Below are positions 27,808 to 36,887 of a DNA stretch of 64,000 nucleotides, piece by piece (position 1 is the stretch's first letter; every line of letters starts with the position of its first letter). Origin of the DNA: Serratia sp. PL17. Lineage in GTDB: Bacteria; Pseudomonadota; Gammaproteobacteria; Enterobacterales; Enterobacteriaceae. The translations under genes were made by a program, and so were the position numbers. Location of the stretch: positions 124,001 to 188,000 of the forward strand of contig NZ_JAFIBY010000004.1 of the NCBI RefSeq assembly GCF_017832355.1, in the 5' to 3' direction. The notes beneath the pieces are model-generated. The model had not been told where the DNA came from and did no database searches. It saw nothing but the letters and a program-made list of their open reading frames with translations.

Positions 27808-29268
27808 CTACTTGAACATAATGTGGCCAACACTGTTGCCACTGACCACATTAAACGACTCAACACGGTTACGCCCCTGCGATTTGGCGCGATAAAGCGC
27901 GATGTCCGCCATATTCATGAGCTGTTCCAGCGACTTCACTTCGTTCATCGCCAAACTGGCAACGCCGACGCTGATGGTAATGTTTAACGGCGTTTTCCCT
28001 CTGGGATACACATCAGCCTTTTCTACCAATTGCCGCAAATGCTCCCCCAAAGCCAACCCTTGCGCCGCCAGCGCACGCGGCAGCATGATGGCAAACTCTT
28101 CCCCACCCAAGCGGCCAAAGAGCTGATCGTGACGCAGCTCGCGCCGAACGACATGCGCAAAGGAAGCCAATACCTGATCACCAACCAAATGGCCGTAAGT
28201 GTCGTTAATTTGCTTGAAATGGTCGATATCGATCAGCAGCAGCGACACCGCCTCTTTCGACTTATGTTTATGCTCCAACAACTCGCCCGCCTTGCGCGTC
28301 AGTGCGTTACGCGCCAGTACCCCGGTAAGGAAGTCGTGATTAGCACTGTGCTCCAGCCGCCGGAGTAGCTTGCGATTAACGGCGATCGAACTCGCCAGGA
28401 TCAGCGGCCCCATAACCAACATGGCGATCCCCAGGCGGGCCGACATCAGCGTATCGAGAAACGCATTGTGGTTGTTCGGCGTTTCATACAGCATCAGGTT
28501 GGCGGAGATGCTGCTGATCTCGGTCATGCCCGTCAGCAGTGTCAGCAAGGTCACAGTGAACAGCTGGTAACGCACCGCGCACCACAACAACGCCGGGATA
28601 GGGAAGGCAATGGCGCCCGGCCCACCGATATACACACTGAACGCCAACGAAAACAACAGGGCAAACAGCGGCATACTGCCACGCAGTCGGTAGTTGATCT
28701 GCATTCGCAGCAGTTGCTTGAGCCGCGGTGCCGCCAGCAGCACCGGCAACAACAGTAAATTGGTTGAGAATTGTTCGCTGAACCACGCCAGCCAGGCGAT
28801 CACCGCCGTGTTGTTGTACAGGCTTTCGTTACGCAATATCGACAAAGTCGAAGCCACGGCCGCCCCGCTCAGGCTAGCGGTAAACATATACAGTATTGCC
28901 TGAGGTTTACCCATCCGGCGCTGCGACTTCGGCAGCATCAGCATTACGGCATAACCGGTACCAATCAGCGACATGTTGCAAGCATTAAGCCACATAGCCA
29001 GTGACAGGCTTTCACCATTAGCCAAATCAGCCGCAATCATCCCAAGATAGGTGATGACCCACCCCGCCGGGGTGGCATAAGCAGGCTTGCGTAATAACAG
29101 GCCGAGCAAAATCGCATTCACCGGCCAAAACAGGGAAAGTGAGCCTATTGGGCGAGTAAAAATACCCAGCAGTGAAAGTAAAAATGCCAGCAGAAAAAGT
29201 GTGATCAACTGGACGGCGGCAGGCAGGCTATGTTTGGTGTTTATTCTGGCGTTCATCGCCTTACCCAT
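27808..29268 (-). CDS. Membrane diguanylate cyclase with MASE1-like sensor domain
   Basis: 486 residues. The N-terminal 300 hold about eight hydrophobic segments (MASE1-like; SLFWPVNAILLGLLLRKP and FPIPALLWCAVRYQLF). The C-terminal GGDEF domain has HDFLTGVLARNALTRK, DIDHFKQINDTYGH, the active site RLGGEEF and a final ADIALYRAKSQGRN. The inhibitory-site position reads RHDQ rather than RxxD, so c-di-GMP feedback may be weak. A second in-frame ATG lies four codons downstream and the choice is uncertain. It differs in sensor domain from the cyclase at 16805. Confidence 0.88.
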   Translation of the reverse strand: MGKAMNARINTKHSLPAAVQLITLFLLAFLLSLLGIFTRPIGSLSLFWPVNAILLGLLLRKPAYATPAGWVITYLGMIAADLANGESLSLAMWLNACNMSLIGTGYAVMLMLPKSQRRMGKPQAILYMFTASLSGAAVASTLSILRNESLYNNTAVIAWLAWFSEQFSTNLLLLPVLLAAPRLKQLLRMQINYRLRGSMPLFALLFSLAFSVYIGGPGAIAFPIPALLWCAVRYQLFTVTLLTLLTGMTEISSISANLMLYETPNNHNAFLDTLMSARLGIAMLVMGPLILASSIAVNRKLLRRLEHSANHDFLTGVLARNALTRKAGELLEHKHKSKEAVSLLLIDIDHFKQINDTYGHLVGDQVLASFAHVVRRELRHDQLFGRLGGEEFAIMLPRALAAQGLALGEHLRQLVEKADVYPRGKTPLNITISVGVASLAMNEVKSLEQLMNMADIALYRAKSQGRNRVESFNVVSGNSVGHIMFK

Positions 29269-29546
29269 ATATTGATAATAACCAGAGAAATTCTACGCAT
29301 ATTCCCCCGACAAACATAATGAGGAAGACATGACAACCGGACCTTAACGTAAAAAATAGAGACAATTCAAAACGAAATAAATGGCAGCTCGCCCGACAAT
29401 AATACCCAGAGATATCTATCAGCATAGCGCAAACCCATGTCAGACAGCATTAACACAAAAACCATAAAATAAAGGAGGGTATTATTTGCCACCTTGCTGT
29501 TCTGCTGGCCAATATTTTCCTGTAACTCGCCCAGAAGCGCAATTCA
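29269..29546. other. Intergenic region upstream of the MASE1 cyclase
   Basis: AT-rich, no credible reading frame. It contains the cyclase promoter region on the minus strand and ends at the candidate sRNA terminator. Nothing else recognised. Confidence 0.5.
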
Positions 29547-29628
29547 TAAAAAAAGCCCGCACAGTGCGGGCTCGCTTGAAGAGCAGCTAATCGACAGTTA
29601 CGACACAGCCATTGCATGCCTGTGCTGC
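29547..29628 (-). ncRNA. Candidate small RNA with intrinsic terminator
   Basis: On the minus strand a -10-like TACAAT (29639-29634) is followed by about 80 bases ending in AGCCCGCAC-TG-TGCGGGCT plus seven T, a strong terminator. Between them GCAGC pairs with GCTGC and CACAG with CTGTG, giving a two-part structure. An open frame (MSSSTGMQWL...) runs through the terminator and is not credible as protein. The preceding gene already has its own terminator at 29670, so this one needs another transcript. No clear -35; no family recognised. Confidence 0.4.
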
Positions 29629-29669
29629 TGCTCATTGTATCGCCAGAAGCTTAAGCACACCTTAGCAAC

Positions 29670-29693
29670 AAAAAACCCGGTCTAGGAACCGGG
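29670..29693 (-). terminator. Terminator of the flavodoxin gene
   Basis: On the minus strand CCCGGT, 6-base loop, ACCGGG followed by six T. It lies 155 bases after the flavodoxin stop. Confidence 0.8.
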
Positions 29694-29847
29694 AATATTT
29701 GTACGAAATGCAGTGTTAGCCCAAGCAGGCTAATAACACGCAGCATTTTACGCGTCAATTGTGTAGAGAAAATGAGCAAGGCCATGCCTATAAAAGCACA
29801 ATGCGAGGGCAATACCCCCCCTTCGTTGACGAAAAGGGGATTAACCG

Positions 29848-30399
29848 TTACGCCAGTTTGGCAGCAAAGCCCGCAACACGTTGGCCGTATAAGCTGGCAG
29901 TTTCCAAATCGCCCGACAGCATCTCATCCACACTGGCGTCGGCGGGTGTTTGCACCAATAGCCCGACTGACCCACCCAGATTGTTTACATCGGTGCGCTG
30001 TGCCGATTTGGTATTAGCAGGCATCAATCCCAGGCTGACCCACAGACCACCATGCTGCGAAGCCAGCGTTTGCAACGCGATCAGCGTCACTTGCTTGTCG
30101 CCATTCAGGCTGGCACTGTTAGTAAACCCACCGAAAACCTTGTCCTGCCATTTGCGGCTAAACCAGGCTTTTGAACTGGCATCAGCAAACTTCTTGAATT
30201 GCCAGGATGGGCCACCCATATAGGTCGGTGAACCAAAGATGATTGCATCCGCCTCATCCAGTTTCTGCCAGGCTTCATCGCTGATATTGCCTTCCTGATC
30301 GATAGCGATCAGTTCTGCCTCTGCCCCTTGCGCGACAACTTTTGCCAAACGCTCGGTGTGGCCGTAGCCGGAATGAAAGATAACCACTGTCTTCGCCAT
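29848..30399 (-). CDS. Flavodoxin-family NAD(P)H-dependent oxidoreductase
   Basis: 183-residue flavodoxin-like fold. The FMN phosphate loop HSGYGHTERLA is at residues 9-19; FGSPTYMGGPSWQFKKF is the second FMN contact and resembles WrbA-type proteins, though the protein is shorter than WrbA (198) and lacks its insertion. Probable two-electron quinone or flavin reductase in the cytosol. It lies downstream of a LysR gene on the same strand, 129 bases away, and has its own terminator. Confidence 0.85.
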   Translation of the reverse strand: MAKTVVIFHSGYGHTERLAKVVAQGAEAELIAIDQEGNISDEAWQKLDEADAIIFGSPTYMGGPSWQFKKFADASSKAWFSRKWQDKVFGGFTNSASLNGDKQVTLIALQTLASQHGGLWVSLGLMPANTKSAQRTDVNNLGGSVGLLVQTPADASVDEMLSGDLETASLYGQRVAGFAAKLA

Positions 30400-30528
30400 A
30401 ATGGACTCCAGGTCATTGCATTAGAATGCCGACGGCACTCGAAGTTACTCTGATCCAATCTAATCAACTGGCCCTGGAGTGAATACCAAATTTATCTGAC
30501 AGAGTTATTCAAAAAAACCGGACGCTGC

Positions 30529-31440
30529 TCATCCCCCCACAACCTTCACACTTTGCTGCCGTGCGAAATCGATAAACGCGCGAAGTGGGCGTGGCATTTG
30601 CTGATTGGCAGGATAATAAAGGTAAAAACCAGGAAACGGCGGTGTCCAGGCCGTCAACAACGATAATAGCCGCCCCGCTCGCAAGGCTTCGCTAGCCTGG
30701 CTCTCAAATAAATAGGCAATGCCCAGCCCATCAGTTGCCGCACGAATCAGAACCTGCGGATCGTCCACAATTAGCGGGCCTTCCACTGCGATCTCCGATA
30801 CTTCCCCATCACGCTCGAATTCCCAGCGGTAAAGGTTGCCGTTGGTCGGCCAGCGAGTATTCAGGCAGCGGTGCTGGCGCAACGCATCGGGTGTTTGCGG
30901 TGTTCCGAAGCGGGCCAAATAAGTGGGAGAAGCCACCACGCACATCCGCTGTTTGTCACCCAGTGCTACGGCCACCATATCTTTCGGCAGCCGCTCATGC
31001 AGGCGCACACCCGCGTCAAAACCGGCTGCCACAATGTCTACCAGCCGATCCTCCACGCTCAGATCCACAATGATGTCAGGATAGTGTGCATTAAACGGGG
31101 CCAACAACGGGGCCAAATAATGGATAGCCGCCAGACTGGACGCATTGAGCCGCAGCGTGCCTGCAGGCTGCAACCGTAATGCCGCAGTCTGTGTAACAGC
31201 AGACTCAATCTCAGCCATCGCCGGCCTCAGTCGGGCCAACAGCTGCTCCCCTGCCTGAGTCAGAGCCACACTGCGGGTCGTGCGATTCAACAGGCGCACA
31301 CCCAGCCGAGCTTCCAGATTACGCTGCGTTTGGCTAAGCGCTGAAGCGGACATACCCAATTGCGCTGCCGCACGGGCAAAGCTGCCATATTCAACAATGG
31401 CAGCAAAGGCGCGCAGTTCTGCAAAGTCACTCCCTCTCAT
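30529..31440 (-). CDS. LysR-family transcriptional regulator
   Basis: 303 residues. N-terminal winged helix: LRAFAAIVEYGSFARAAAQL, then MSASALSQTQRNLEARLGVR and LLNRTTRSVALT, typical of the CrgA/YafC-like branch. The rest is the periplasmic-binding-type effector domain. The start at 31440 has GGAG six bases upstream; an ATG four codons earlier lies inside that signal. It is divergent from an aldo-keto reductase gene with a 97-base shared control region, so it most likely controls that gene. The inducer is unknown. Confidence 0.88.
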   Translation of the reverse strand: MRGSDFAELRAFAAIVEYGSFARAAAQLGMSASALSQTQRNLEARLGVRLLNRTTRSVALTQAGEQLLARLRPAMAEIESAVTQTAALRLQPAGTLRLNASSLAAIHYLAPLLAPFNAHYPDIIVDLSVEDRLVDIVAAGFDAGVRLHERLPKDMVAVALGDKQRMCVVASPTYLARFGTPQTPDALRQHRCLNTRWPTNGNLYRWEFERDGEVSEIAVEGPLIVDDPQVLIRAATDGLGIAYLFESQASEALRAGRLLSLLTAWTPPFPGFYLYYPANQQMPRPLRAFIDFARQQSVKVVGG

Positions 31441-31537
31441 TATGCTCTCCATCCTTAATAATTCATGAAGATTATAGCGTATTCAATACACGCTCGACGG
31501 GGCCTATCCTTGAGAAAAACCACAGAGGAAACACCTG

Positions 31538-32599
31538 ATGCAAACATCACTGGCCCTAAACCACTACCGCCTACTCGGCCGTTCCGGCCTGCGAGTCTCG
31601 CCATTGGCTCTTGGAACCATGACCTTCGGCACCGACTGGGGCTGGGGGGCGGAACAGGCAGAGGCTCGCCGTCTGTTTGACGTTTATGTCGAACGCGGCG
31701 GCAATTTCATCGATACCGCCAACCGCTACACCGAAGGCAGCGCCGAGCGCTTTTTGGGAAAATTCGCAGCCGGACGCCGCGATCGCTTGGTGATTGCCAC
31801 CAAATACACGCTCCCCATGCAGATAGACAACCCTAATTCGGGCGGTAACCACCGCAAAAGTATGATCCACTCGGTGGAGGAAAGTCTGCGGCGCCTGAAC
31901 ACCGATTATATCGATCTGTTGTATCTGCATGCCTGGGACTTCACCACTCCGGTGGAAGAGATTATGCGCGCCATGGATGATCTGGTGCGTGCCGGTAAGG
32001 TACTGTACCTGGCGGTTTCGGATCTTCCTGCCTGGCAAGCTGCCAGAATGCAAACACTGGCCGATTTACGCGGTTGGTCACCGTTGATTGGCCTACAGAT
32101 CGAATACAGCCTGCTGGAACGCACCGTAGAGCGTGAGCTGATCCCGATGGCACGTGAATTAGGTTTGGGTGTTATCCCTTGGTCGCCGCTGTCTGGGGGT
32201 ATATTAAGCGGTAAATACAGCCGACAAGACCTGCAGCCATTGGAGGAAGAAAGCGGTACCCGACGCACTATGATACGCAATAAAGGTATGCTCACCGAAC
32301 GCAATATTTCTATTGCCGAAACAGTGCAATCATTGGCCGACGCGTCCGGCTTCAGTCCTTCGCAAGTGGCCCTGGCCTGGACGTTACGAAATCCGGCGGT
32401 AACCGCCCCCATTATTGGCGCACGCACACAGGCGCAGCTGGAAGATAATCTGGGGGCGTTGGATGTCAGACTAACGGAAGATCAATGGCAACGGCTGGAA
32501 ATCGCCAGCGCCGTTGAGCTAGGTTTCCCTCATGATTTTTTGGCGTTGCAGGCCTCACGCGACATTATGTTTGGAGAACTCGTGATTTCACACAGATAA
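31538..32599 (+). CDS. Aldo-keto reductase
   Basis: NADPH-dependent carbonyl reductase with TIM-barrel fold, 353 residues. The catalytic tetrad can be placed: Asp and Tyr in NFIDTANRYTEG, Lys in LVIATKYT, His in LLYLHAWD. The C-terminal cofactor region is PIIGARTQAQLEDNLGAL. It belongs to the group of large AKRs (AKR11/13-like) with KSMIHSVEESLRRLNTDYID. GAGGAA precedes the ATG. Divergent LysR gene suggests induction by a small molecule. A stem-loop follows the stop. Confidence 0.88.
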   Translation: MQTSLALNHYRLLGRSGLRVSPLALGTMTFGTDWGWGAEQAEARRLFDVYVERGGNFIDTANRYTEGSAERFLGKFAAGRRDRLVIATKYTLPMQIDNPNSGGNHRKSMIHSVEESLRRLNTDYIDLLYLHAWDFTTPVEEIMRAMDDLVRAGKVLYLAVSDLPAWQAARMQTLADLRGWSPLIGLQIEYSLLERTVERELIPMARELGLGVIPWSPLSGGILSGKYSRQDLQPLEEESGTRRTMIRNKGMLTERNISIAETVQSLADASGFSPSQVALAWTLRNPAVTAPIIGARTQAQLEDNLGALDVRLTEDQWQRLEIASAVELGFPHDFLALQASRDIMFGELVISHR

Positions 32600-32622
32600 A
32601 AAAAATCCCGCTCAAGGCGGGA
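32600..32622. terminator. Terminator after the aldo-keto reductase gene
   Basis: TCCCGC, 5-base loop, GCGGGA. The A run before it gives a T tract only on the minus strand, so it is stronger for leftward transcripts. Confidence 0.6.
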
Positions 32623-32913
32623 TAAACTTAACAGGGATGGGTACTACACTACAGGGAATGGATAACACACAACATCATCGGGTAGCTGTTAAACTACCAG
32701 CCTCAATGTATAGAACTGTCATCCCTGCGTAAGGTTGATCCGGCAGATGTAACGCCGGATGGAAATGTGACATTTTTACTGCAGCGCCCTGTGTTCATGG
32801 CAGCAAAAATTCCCCCATCGCGCTCACAGAAATGATGAATAAATCATCAGTAAAGGGCTATTGATGACGCTGAATGGTAGAGTGAGTTTCCCTACATCGA
32901 CCCGGTGAAAGAT
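32623..32913. other. Intergenic region before zinc-ribbon copy B
   Basis: About 290 bases without a gene. Two small stem-loops are seen, GGTAG/CTACC near 32682-32699 and ATCCGGC/GCCGGAT near 32740-32762, and an inverted pair TGATGA/TCATCA near 32835. They may belong to the leader of the zinc-ribbon mRNA or be remnants. No known motif. Confidence 0.4.
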
Positions 32914-33075
32914 ATGTCTATCTTTGAAGCCCTTAAGATGTTCAGCGACACATCAGTAAAAATGACCTGTCCAAAGTGCGCTCACGTTTCTGAACAAAAT
33001 CGCCGGAAAGTGCGTAAAAACATCACCATGATTTGCCCTAAATGCGGCCACTATTTCCTTCCTGACGAAAAATAG
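32914..33075 (+). CDS. 53-residue zinc-ribbon protein (copy B)
   Basis: Reads MSIFEALKMFSDTSVKMTCP, then KCAHVSEQNRRKVRKNIT, then MICPKCGHYF and a short acidic tail. Two CxxC knuckles at Cys19/22 and Cys41/44, identical spacing to the protein at 27641, with shared CPKCA and RKN core, so the two are paralogues. GGTGAAAG is close before the ATG. It is convergent with the metallo-beta-lactamase-fold gene. Function unknown. Confidence 0.75.
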   Translation: MSIFEALKMFSDTSVKMTCPKCAHVSEQNRRKVRKNITMICPKCGHYFLPDEK

Positions 33076-33097
33076 TGTCTTCAACACCTCACCGCCT

Positions 33098-34039
33098 TTA
33101 GTGCGAAAGCTGAGTGGTATAGTTGGCGGCAACCCAGCGGTAGCCGTTGTCCTCGGCCTTCACATGGCCCAGACCGGGGAATGAGATATGGGCTGCGGCC
33201 ACCCAATCGCCCTCACGCGCCACCTGTGCCAGAATACGCTCTCGGGTTTGCACTGCCTGCTGCTGGTTCACATCAAAATGGATCGCCACCTCAGGGTCCG
33301 GCATTTGCACCGCCTTGGCGTGAATGATATCGCCCCACAATACCAGCGTTTGCCCTTCGCTTTCGACCCGATAGACCACGCTACCCGGCGTGTGGCCCGG
33401 TGCCGGTAGCGCCTGGATACCGTCCAGTACTTTTAGCGGCGCAGTGAAGGTTTTCAGCTTACCGGCGGCGATCACCGGGTTAAGCGAATCTGCCGACTCC
33501 TTGAAGGTATGCCTCTGACTCGCCTCCACCTTGCTGAGGTTGGCCGTGTTCAGCCAAAAATCCACGTCTTTTTTATCGACATAAACCAGCGCATTAGGAA
33601 ATGCCGGTTTGCCGTTTAACGACACTCCTCCAGAGTGATCGCCATGTATGTGGGTCAACAGCACCGCGTCCAGGGTTTCCGCTGGGTACCCCGCCGCACG
33701 CAGATTTTCCAACAGGTGCCCACCGGCTTTGCCGAATAACGGTCCAGCCCCCGTATCAACCAACACTCGCTGCTTGCCGGTATCAATAACAAAGGTGTTG
33801 ATTGAAGTTTCCGCCTGCGGCGTCATCGCCTCCTGGGCCATCCTTTGCTTCAGCGCCTGCGGCGAGATATGGGTCAACAATTTATCGAGCGGAATGGTCA
33901 CCGTGCCGTCGGACACGGCGGTAATGACAAATTTACCCAGTGGCATGCGGTAATAACCCGGTGCCTGGACCTGCGGCTCCGCCACGGCGGCCCCCGTCAA
34001 CAGTAAGCCGGCAAATGCCAGCGCAGAAAGCAGCTTCAT
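33098..34039 (-). CDS. Exported metallo-beta-lactamase-fold hydrolase
   Basis: 313 residues with a Sec signal peptide (LLSALAFAGLLLTGAAVAEP). Zinc motif LLTHIHGDHSGG (HxHxDH), upstream VLVDTGAG, downstream PAPGHTPGSVVYR and a final AAHISFPGLGH. This matches periplasmic hydrolases related to lactonases, MPH-type phosphodiesterases and quorum-quenching enzymes rather than true beta-lactamases. Divergent from a LysR gene with a 94-base control region. Substrate unknown. Confidence 0.87.
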   Translation of the reverse strand: MKLLSALAFAGLLLTGAAVAEPQVQAPGYYRMPLGKFVITAVSDGTVTIPLDKLLTHISPQALKQRMAQEAMTPQAETSINTFVIDTGKQRVLVDTGAGPLFGKAGGHLLENLRAAGYPAETLDAVLLTHIHGDHSGGVSLNGKPAFPNALVYVDKKDVDFWLNTANLSKVEASQRHTFKESADSLNPVIAAGKLKTFTAPLKVLDGIQALPAPGHTPGSVVYRVESEGQTLVLWGDIIHAKAVQMPDPEVAIHFDVNQQQAVQTRERILAQVAREGDWVAAAHISFPGLGHVKAEDNGYRWVAANYTTQLSH

Positions 34040-34108
34040 AACATCCCCTTCAGTTAGAAAAATGCGTCGCCTTTAACGCTGACGGAGATTATGGTAGCGG
34101 CAGTTAAC

Positions 34109-34132
34109 ATCATTCAAATTGATTGGAATGAT
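34109..34132. promoter_or_regulatory. Inverted repeat in the MBL/LysR divergent promoter region
   Basis: ATCATTC, 10-base spacer, GAATGAT. An AT-rich dyad of LysR-operator type, ending one base before the LysR start codon, so binding there could autorepress. Inferred site. Confidence 0.5.
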
Positions 34133-34133
34133 T

Positions 34134-35069
34134 ATGAACATCAGAGAAAATGATTTTAGTCGTATCGACCTGAACCTACTGACGGTACTGATGGTACTGT
34201 TTCGTGAACGCAGCGTGTCACGGGCAGCAGAAAAGCTGTATCTGGGGCAACCGGCCGTCAGCGGTGCACTGGCACGTCTGCGTGACATGTTCAATGACCC
34301 ACTGTTTATCCGTACCGCTCAGGGTATGGAACCCACCCCAAGGGCGCAAACGCTGGTGCTGGCATTGACACCCCTGCTGGAAGAGATGCAGCAGGTGCTA
34401 TTCCAGCCACCCAATTTCGTTGCCGCCACGGCGCAATACAGCTTCCGGATAGGCATGGCCGATTGGGTCGAAATGTGGCTGATGCCCGCGCTAATGGCTG
34501 ACCTGAAACAGCAGGCACCCGGTATCACTCTAAACGTGGTGGCCACCGATCCATTCCAGGACAGTGATGCACTGGAACAGGATCGTATTGACCTGGCCAT
34601 TTCCGTCGCACCATCCGGGCCTAAATGGCTGCAGCGAGAAGTGTTGACCAAGATGCGCTTCTGCTCTCTGTGGCATCCGGAACAGCTAAACCTGCCTACC
34701 CCGCTGCCGCTGGCGAATTACATTGCTAACGACCACTTGTTGGTTTCCTACCGTGGCGCAAACACCAGCGCTATCGATGAACAACTGACCCTTCATGGGC
34801 TGCAGCGTTTGGTGCGTTACACCAGCCCGCACTTCGCCACACTGCCGCTGATCCTGCAGCGCAGCCCGGCACTGGCCACCGTACCTGAAGGGCTGGGCAA
34901 AATCTGGAGTCAGGATTACGGCCTGAAGCACAGCGAGCTACCGCTAGATCTCCCACCTTTCGAAGTGGCCATGCTGTGGCATCACAAGCGCAGTCAGGAC
35001 CCCGCGTTACTGTGGCTGATGGAGCGGATACGTGCGCTGGTGGCATCCACTTATTATCTGGCGGAGTGA
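34134..35069 (+). CDS. LysR-family transcriptional regulator (NodD-like branch)
   Basis: 311 residues from the ATG at 34134, with GGA seven bases before. N-terminal winged helix: RIDLNLLTVLMVLFRERSVS, RAAEKLYLGQPAVSGALARL, then FNDPLFIRTAQGMEPTPRA, characteristic of the NodD/LeuO-like branch. Divergent from the exported MBL-fold hydrolase, which it probably controls. Its 3' end overlaps the convergent glycosyltransferase gene by 16 bases. Confidence 0.88.
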   Translation: MNIRENDFSRIDLNLLTVLMVLFRERSVSRAAEKLYLGQPAVSGALARLRDMFNDPLFIRTAQGMEPTPRAQTLVLALTPLLEEMQQVLFQPPNFVAATAQYSFRIGMADWVEMWLMPALMADLKQQAPGITLNVVATDPFQDSDALEQDRIDLAISVAPSGPKWLQREVLTKMRFCSLWHPEQLNLPTPLPLANYIANDHLLVSYRGANTSAIDEQLTLHGLQRLVRYTSPHFATLPLILQRSPALATVPEGLGKIWSQDYGLKHSELPLDLPPFEVAMLWHHKRSQDPALLWLMERIRALVASTYYLAE

Positions 35070-36598
35070 ACCACAAACAGCCGTGACTCGAATCCGCCGC
35101 TTTTAAAGGTGCTTGTATTGACCCACCCCGGCTGCGTGCGACCAAAATCCTGATTGAAATCACCGCCGCTGACCAACCAAACCCGACGATGGGTCGCAGA
35201 CAAGGACTTCAGATTATCGACGTAAGTTTGCGCCGCCCGATCGTGGAAAAAGGTACCGAACCCGTAGGCATTGGGTTTACCGGAAAGCCCATTGGGCTTG
35301 GCCGGCGTATACAACAATGCACGATAATCTTTTTTGTTGTAATACACGTAGCTCAGGTAATTAAACATATTACTGACAACAACGGCATCCCCAGGCTGGT
35401 AGCCGTTGTTGATATAGTGCACCATCCCCTTAAATTGATCTTTGTCTGACGAATAATCATTCTGTAGCCCACTACCGAACAGCAAACCAACCAGCAACAG
35501 TAATGAGAGCCTATAAGCTTTATTTTCGCTTTCCGTAATTAAAATGGCCAGGATGATCGGAATACCTAATGAGGCGAAAAACAAATAACGGTCGACGAAC
35601 AAGGGTGTACGCAATGAAATGATAAACAGCAGGGTCACCGGAAGAAATACGCTGCACAGCAACAGCAAAGGATATTTCCTGTCGCTTTCCCGCCCCCGCA
35701 GCCACAAATACGACAACCCGGCGAAGCACAGCGGCAATAGCCAAAAAATTATCCCAGGATAGCCTCGGCCATCATTACCGGCGAAAAAGCGCCAATACAT
35801 AGCGGGTAAGTCGCTCCACTCAACCTGAGGTATCCACCCCACATCCCCGCCAACTCTCAGTTCTGCAATATGAGTCAACAAATCGAACAGCACTAACAGC
35901 CATGGGATATAGGCCAACCCTATCGCCAGGTTGGCCAACCACCAGGCCGGTTGTTTGAGATAATTCACTGGCTCATCACGCTGGAACGATAAAGCCAGCA
36001 ATACTATCCAATGACTGAATAAAGCAAAAATGGTGAAGTAATGGGTATAAAAACTCAGCGTCATCAGCAACGCATAGGCGAACAAATAGCGGCGGTTGTC
36101 CGGTTTTTTCAGCCACATCATCAACGCCATGGTGGCTGCAATCGTCAACATGCCCATCAGCGCATACATTCGCGCTTCCTGGCTGTAGCGCACTGCCATC
36201 GGCATGATCGCGACTAACCAACCCGCCAGTAGCGCTGCCCGTTTGCCGGCAATCCAGCGGGTCAGTTTGATCGTCAATGCGACCGTAATGACGCCAAATA
36301 CCAAACTGAGCGAACGGACCGCCAGGATACTGTCACCGAACAGGGACATCCAACCATGCAGTAACAGATAATAAAGCGGGGGATGAACGTCAAAAGAAGC
36401 GTGGTACAACAATGCCCCCACGTCATAACGACTGGTCAGAACGCTGGATGCCTCGTCACACCAAAAATATTTGTCGGTTAAAGAAATAAACCGAATAACC
36501 GCCGCGAATATCACGATCAGATACGCATAATGCCTATAGCCGATGCCCTTCACCCTGTTGTTCATCAAGGGAGTATTTGATATTTGTTGCAGTGACAT
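35054..36598 (-). CDS. GT39-type membrane glycosyltransferase (ArnT/PMT-like fold)
   Basis: 514 residues with about ten to twelve hydrophobic segments. The first periplasmic loop has the acidic pair DE in KYFWCDEASSVLTSRYD, the catalytic feature of polyprenyl-phosphate-sugar transferases, followed by FDVHPPLYYLLLHGW and RYSQEARMYALMG. These are the marks of the mannosyltransferase-like GT39/GT83 group that uses lipid-linked sugars in the periplasm. Start chosen at 36598 (MSLQQIS). The acceptor is unknown; a cell-surface glycan is likely. No other glycan gene is beside it. Confidence 0.85.
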   Translation of the reverse strand: MSLQQISNTPLMNNRVKGIGYRHYAYLIVIFAAVIRFISLTDKYFWCDEASSVLTSRYDVGALLYHASFDVHPPLYYLLLHGWMSLFGDSILAVRSLSLVFGVITVALTIKLTRWIAGKRAALLAGWLVAIMPMAVRYSQEARMYALMGMLTIAATMALMMWLKKPDNRRYLFAYALLMTLSFYTHYFTIFALFSHWIVLLALSFQRDEPVNYLKQPAWWLANLAIGLAYIPWLLVLFDLLTHIAELRVGGDVGWIPQVEWSDLPAMYWRFFAGNDGRGYPGIIFWLLPLCFAGLSYLWLRGRESDRKYPLLLLCSVFLPVTLLFIISLRTPLFVDRYLFFASLGIPIILAILITESENKAYRLSLLLLVGLLFGSGLQNDYSSDKDQFKGMVHYINNGYQPGDAVVVSNMFNYLSYVYYNKKDYRALLYTPAKPNGLSGKPNAYGFGTFFHDRAAQTYVDNLKSLSATHRRVWLVSGGDFNQDFGRTQPGWVNTSTFKSGGFESRLFVVHSAR

Positions 36599-36887
36599 AG
36601 CCACATTCCACCGAGTTGTTCCACACAATGTGGAGACGCGGTGTCATCATTGCCGAGAAGAGGTAAATGGCGACTCAATCATCGCGAAAAAGTCCGTGAA
36701 TCTTTTCCGGAAAAATTACATTCTGCGTACTCCGCCCGTGAACCACGGGTTCCCCCTTCAGATACCTGAACCCAGACAGAGAATACTCACGCATTGTCCT
36801 GCCGGCAGCCGCCCGAAAAGCCACGCTAAACTAAAGAGGCCGAACACAACCCGCTGACAGGCAGCGCCGTAAAAAGGGAACGCCATC

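Noticed and set aside
29450-29635. 61-codon minus-strand frame across the candidate sRNA
   Set aside because: The frame runs through a strong terminator, so a full message would not be made.
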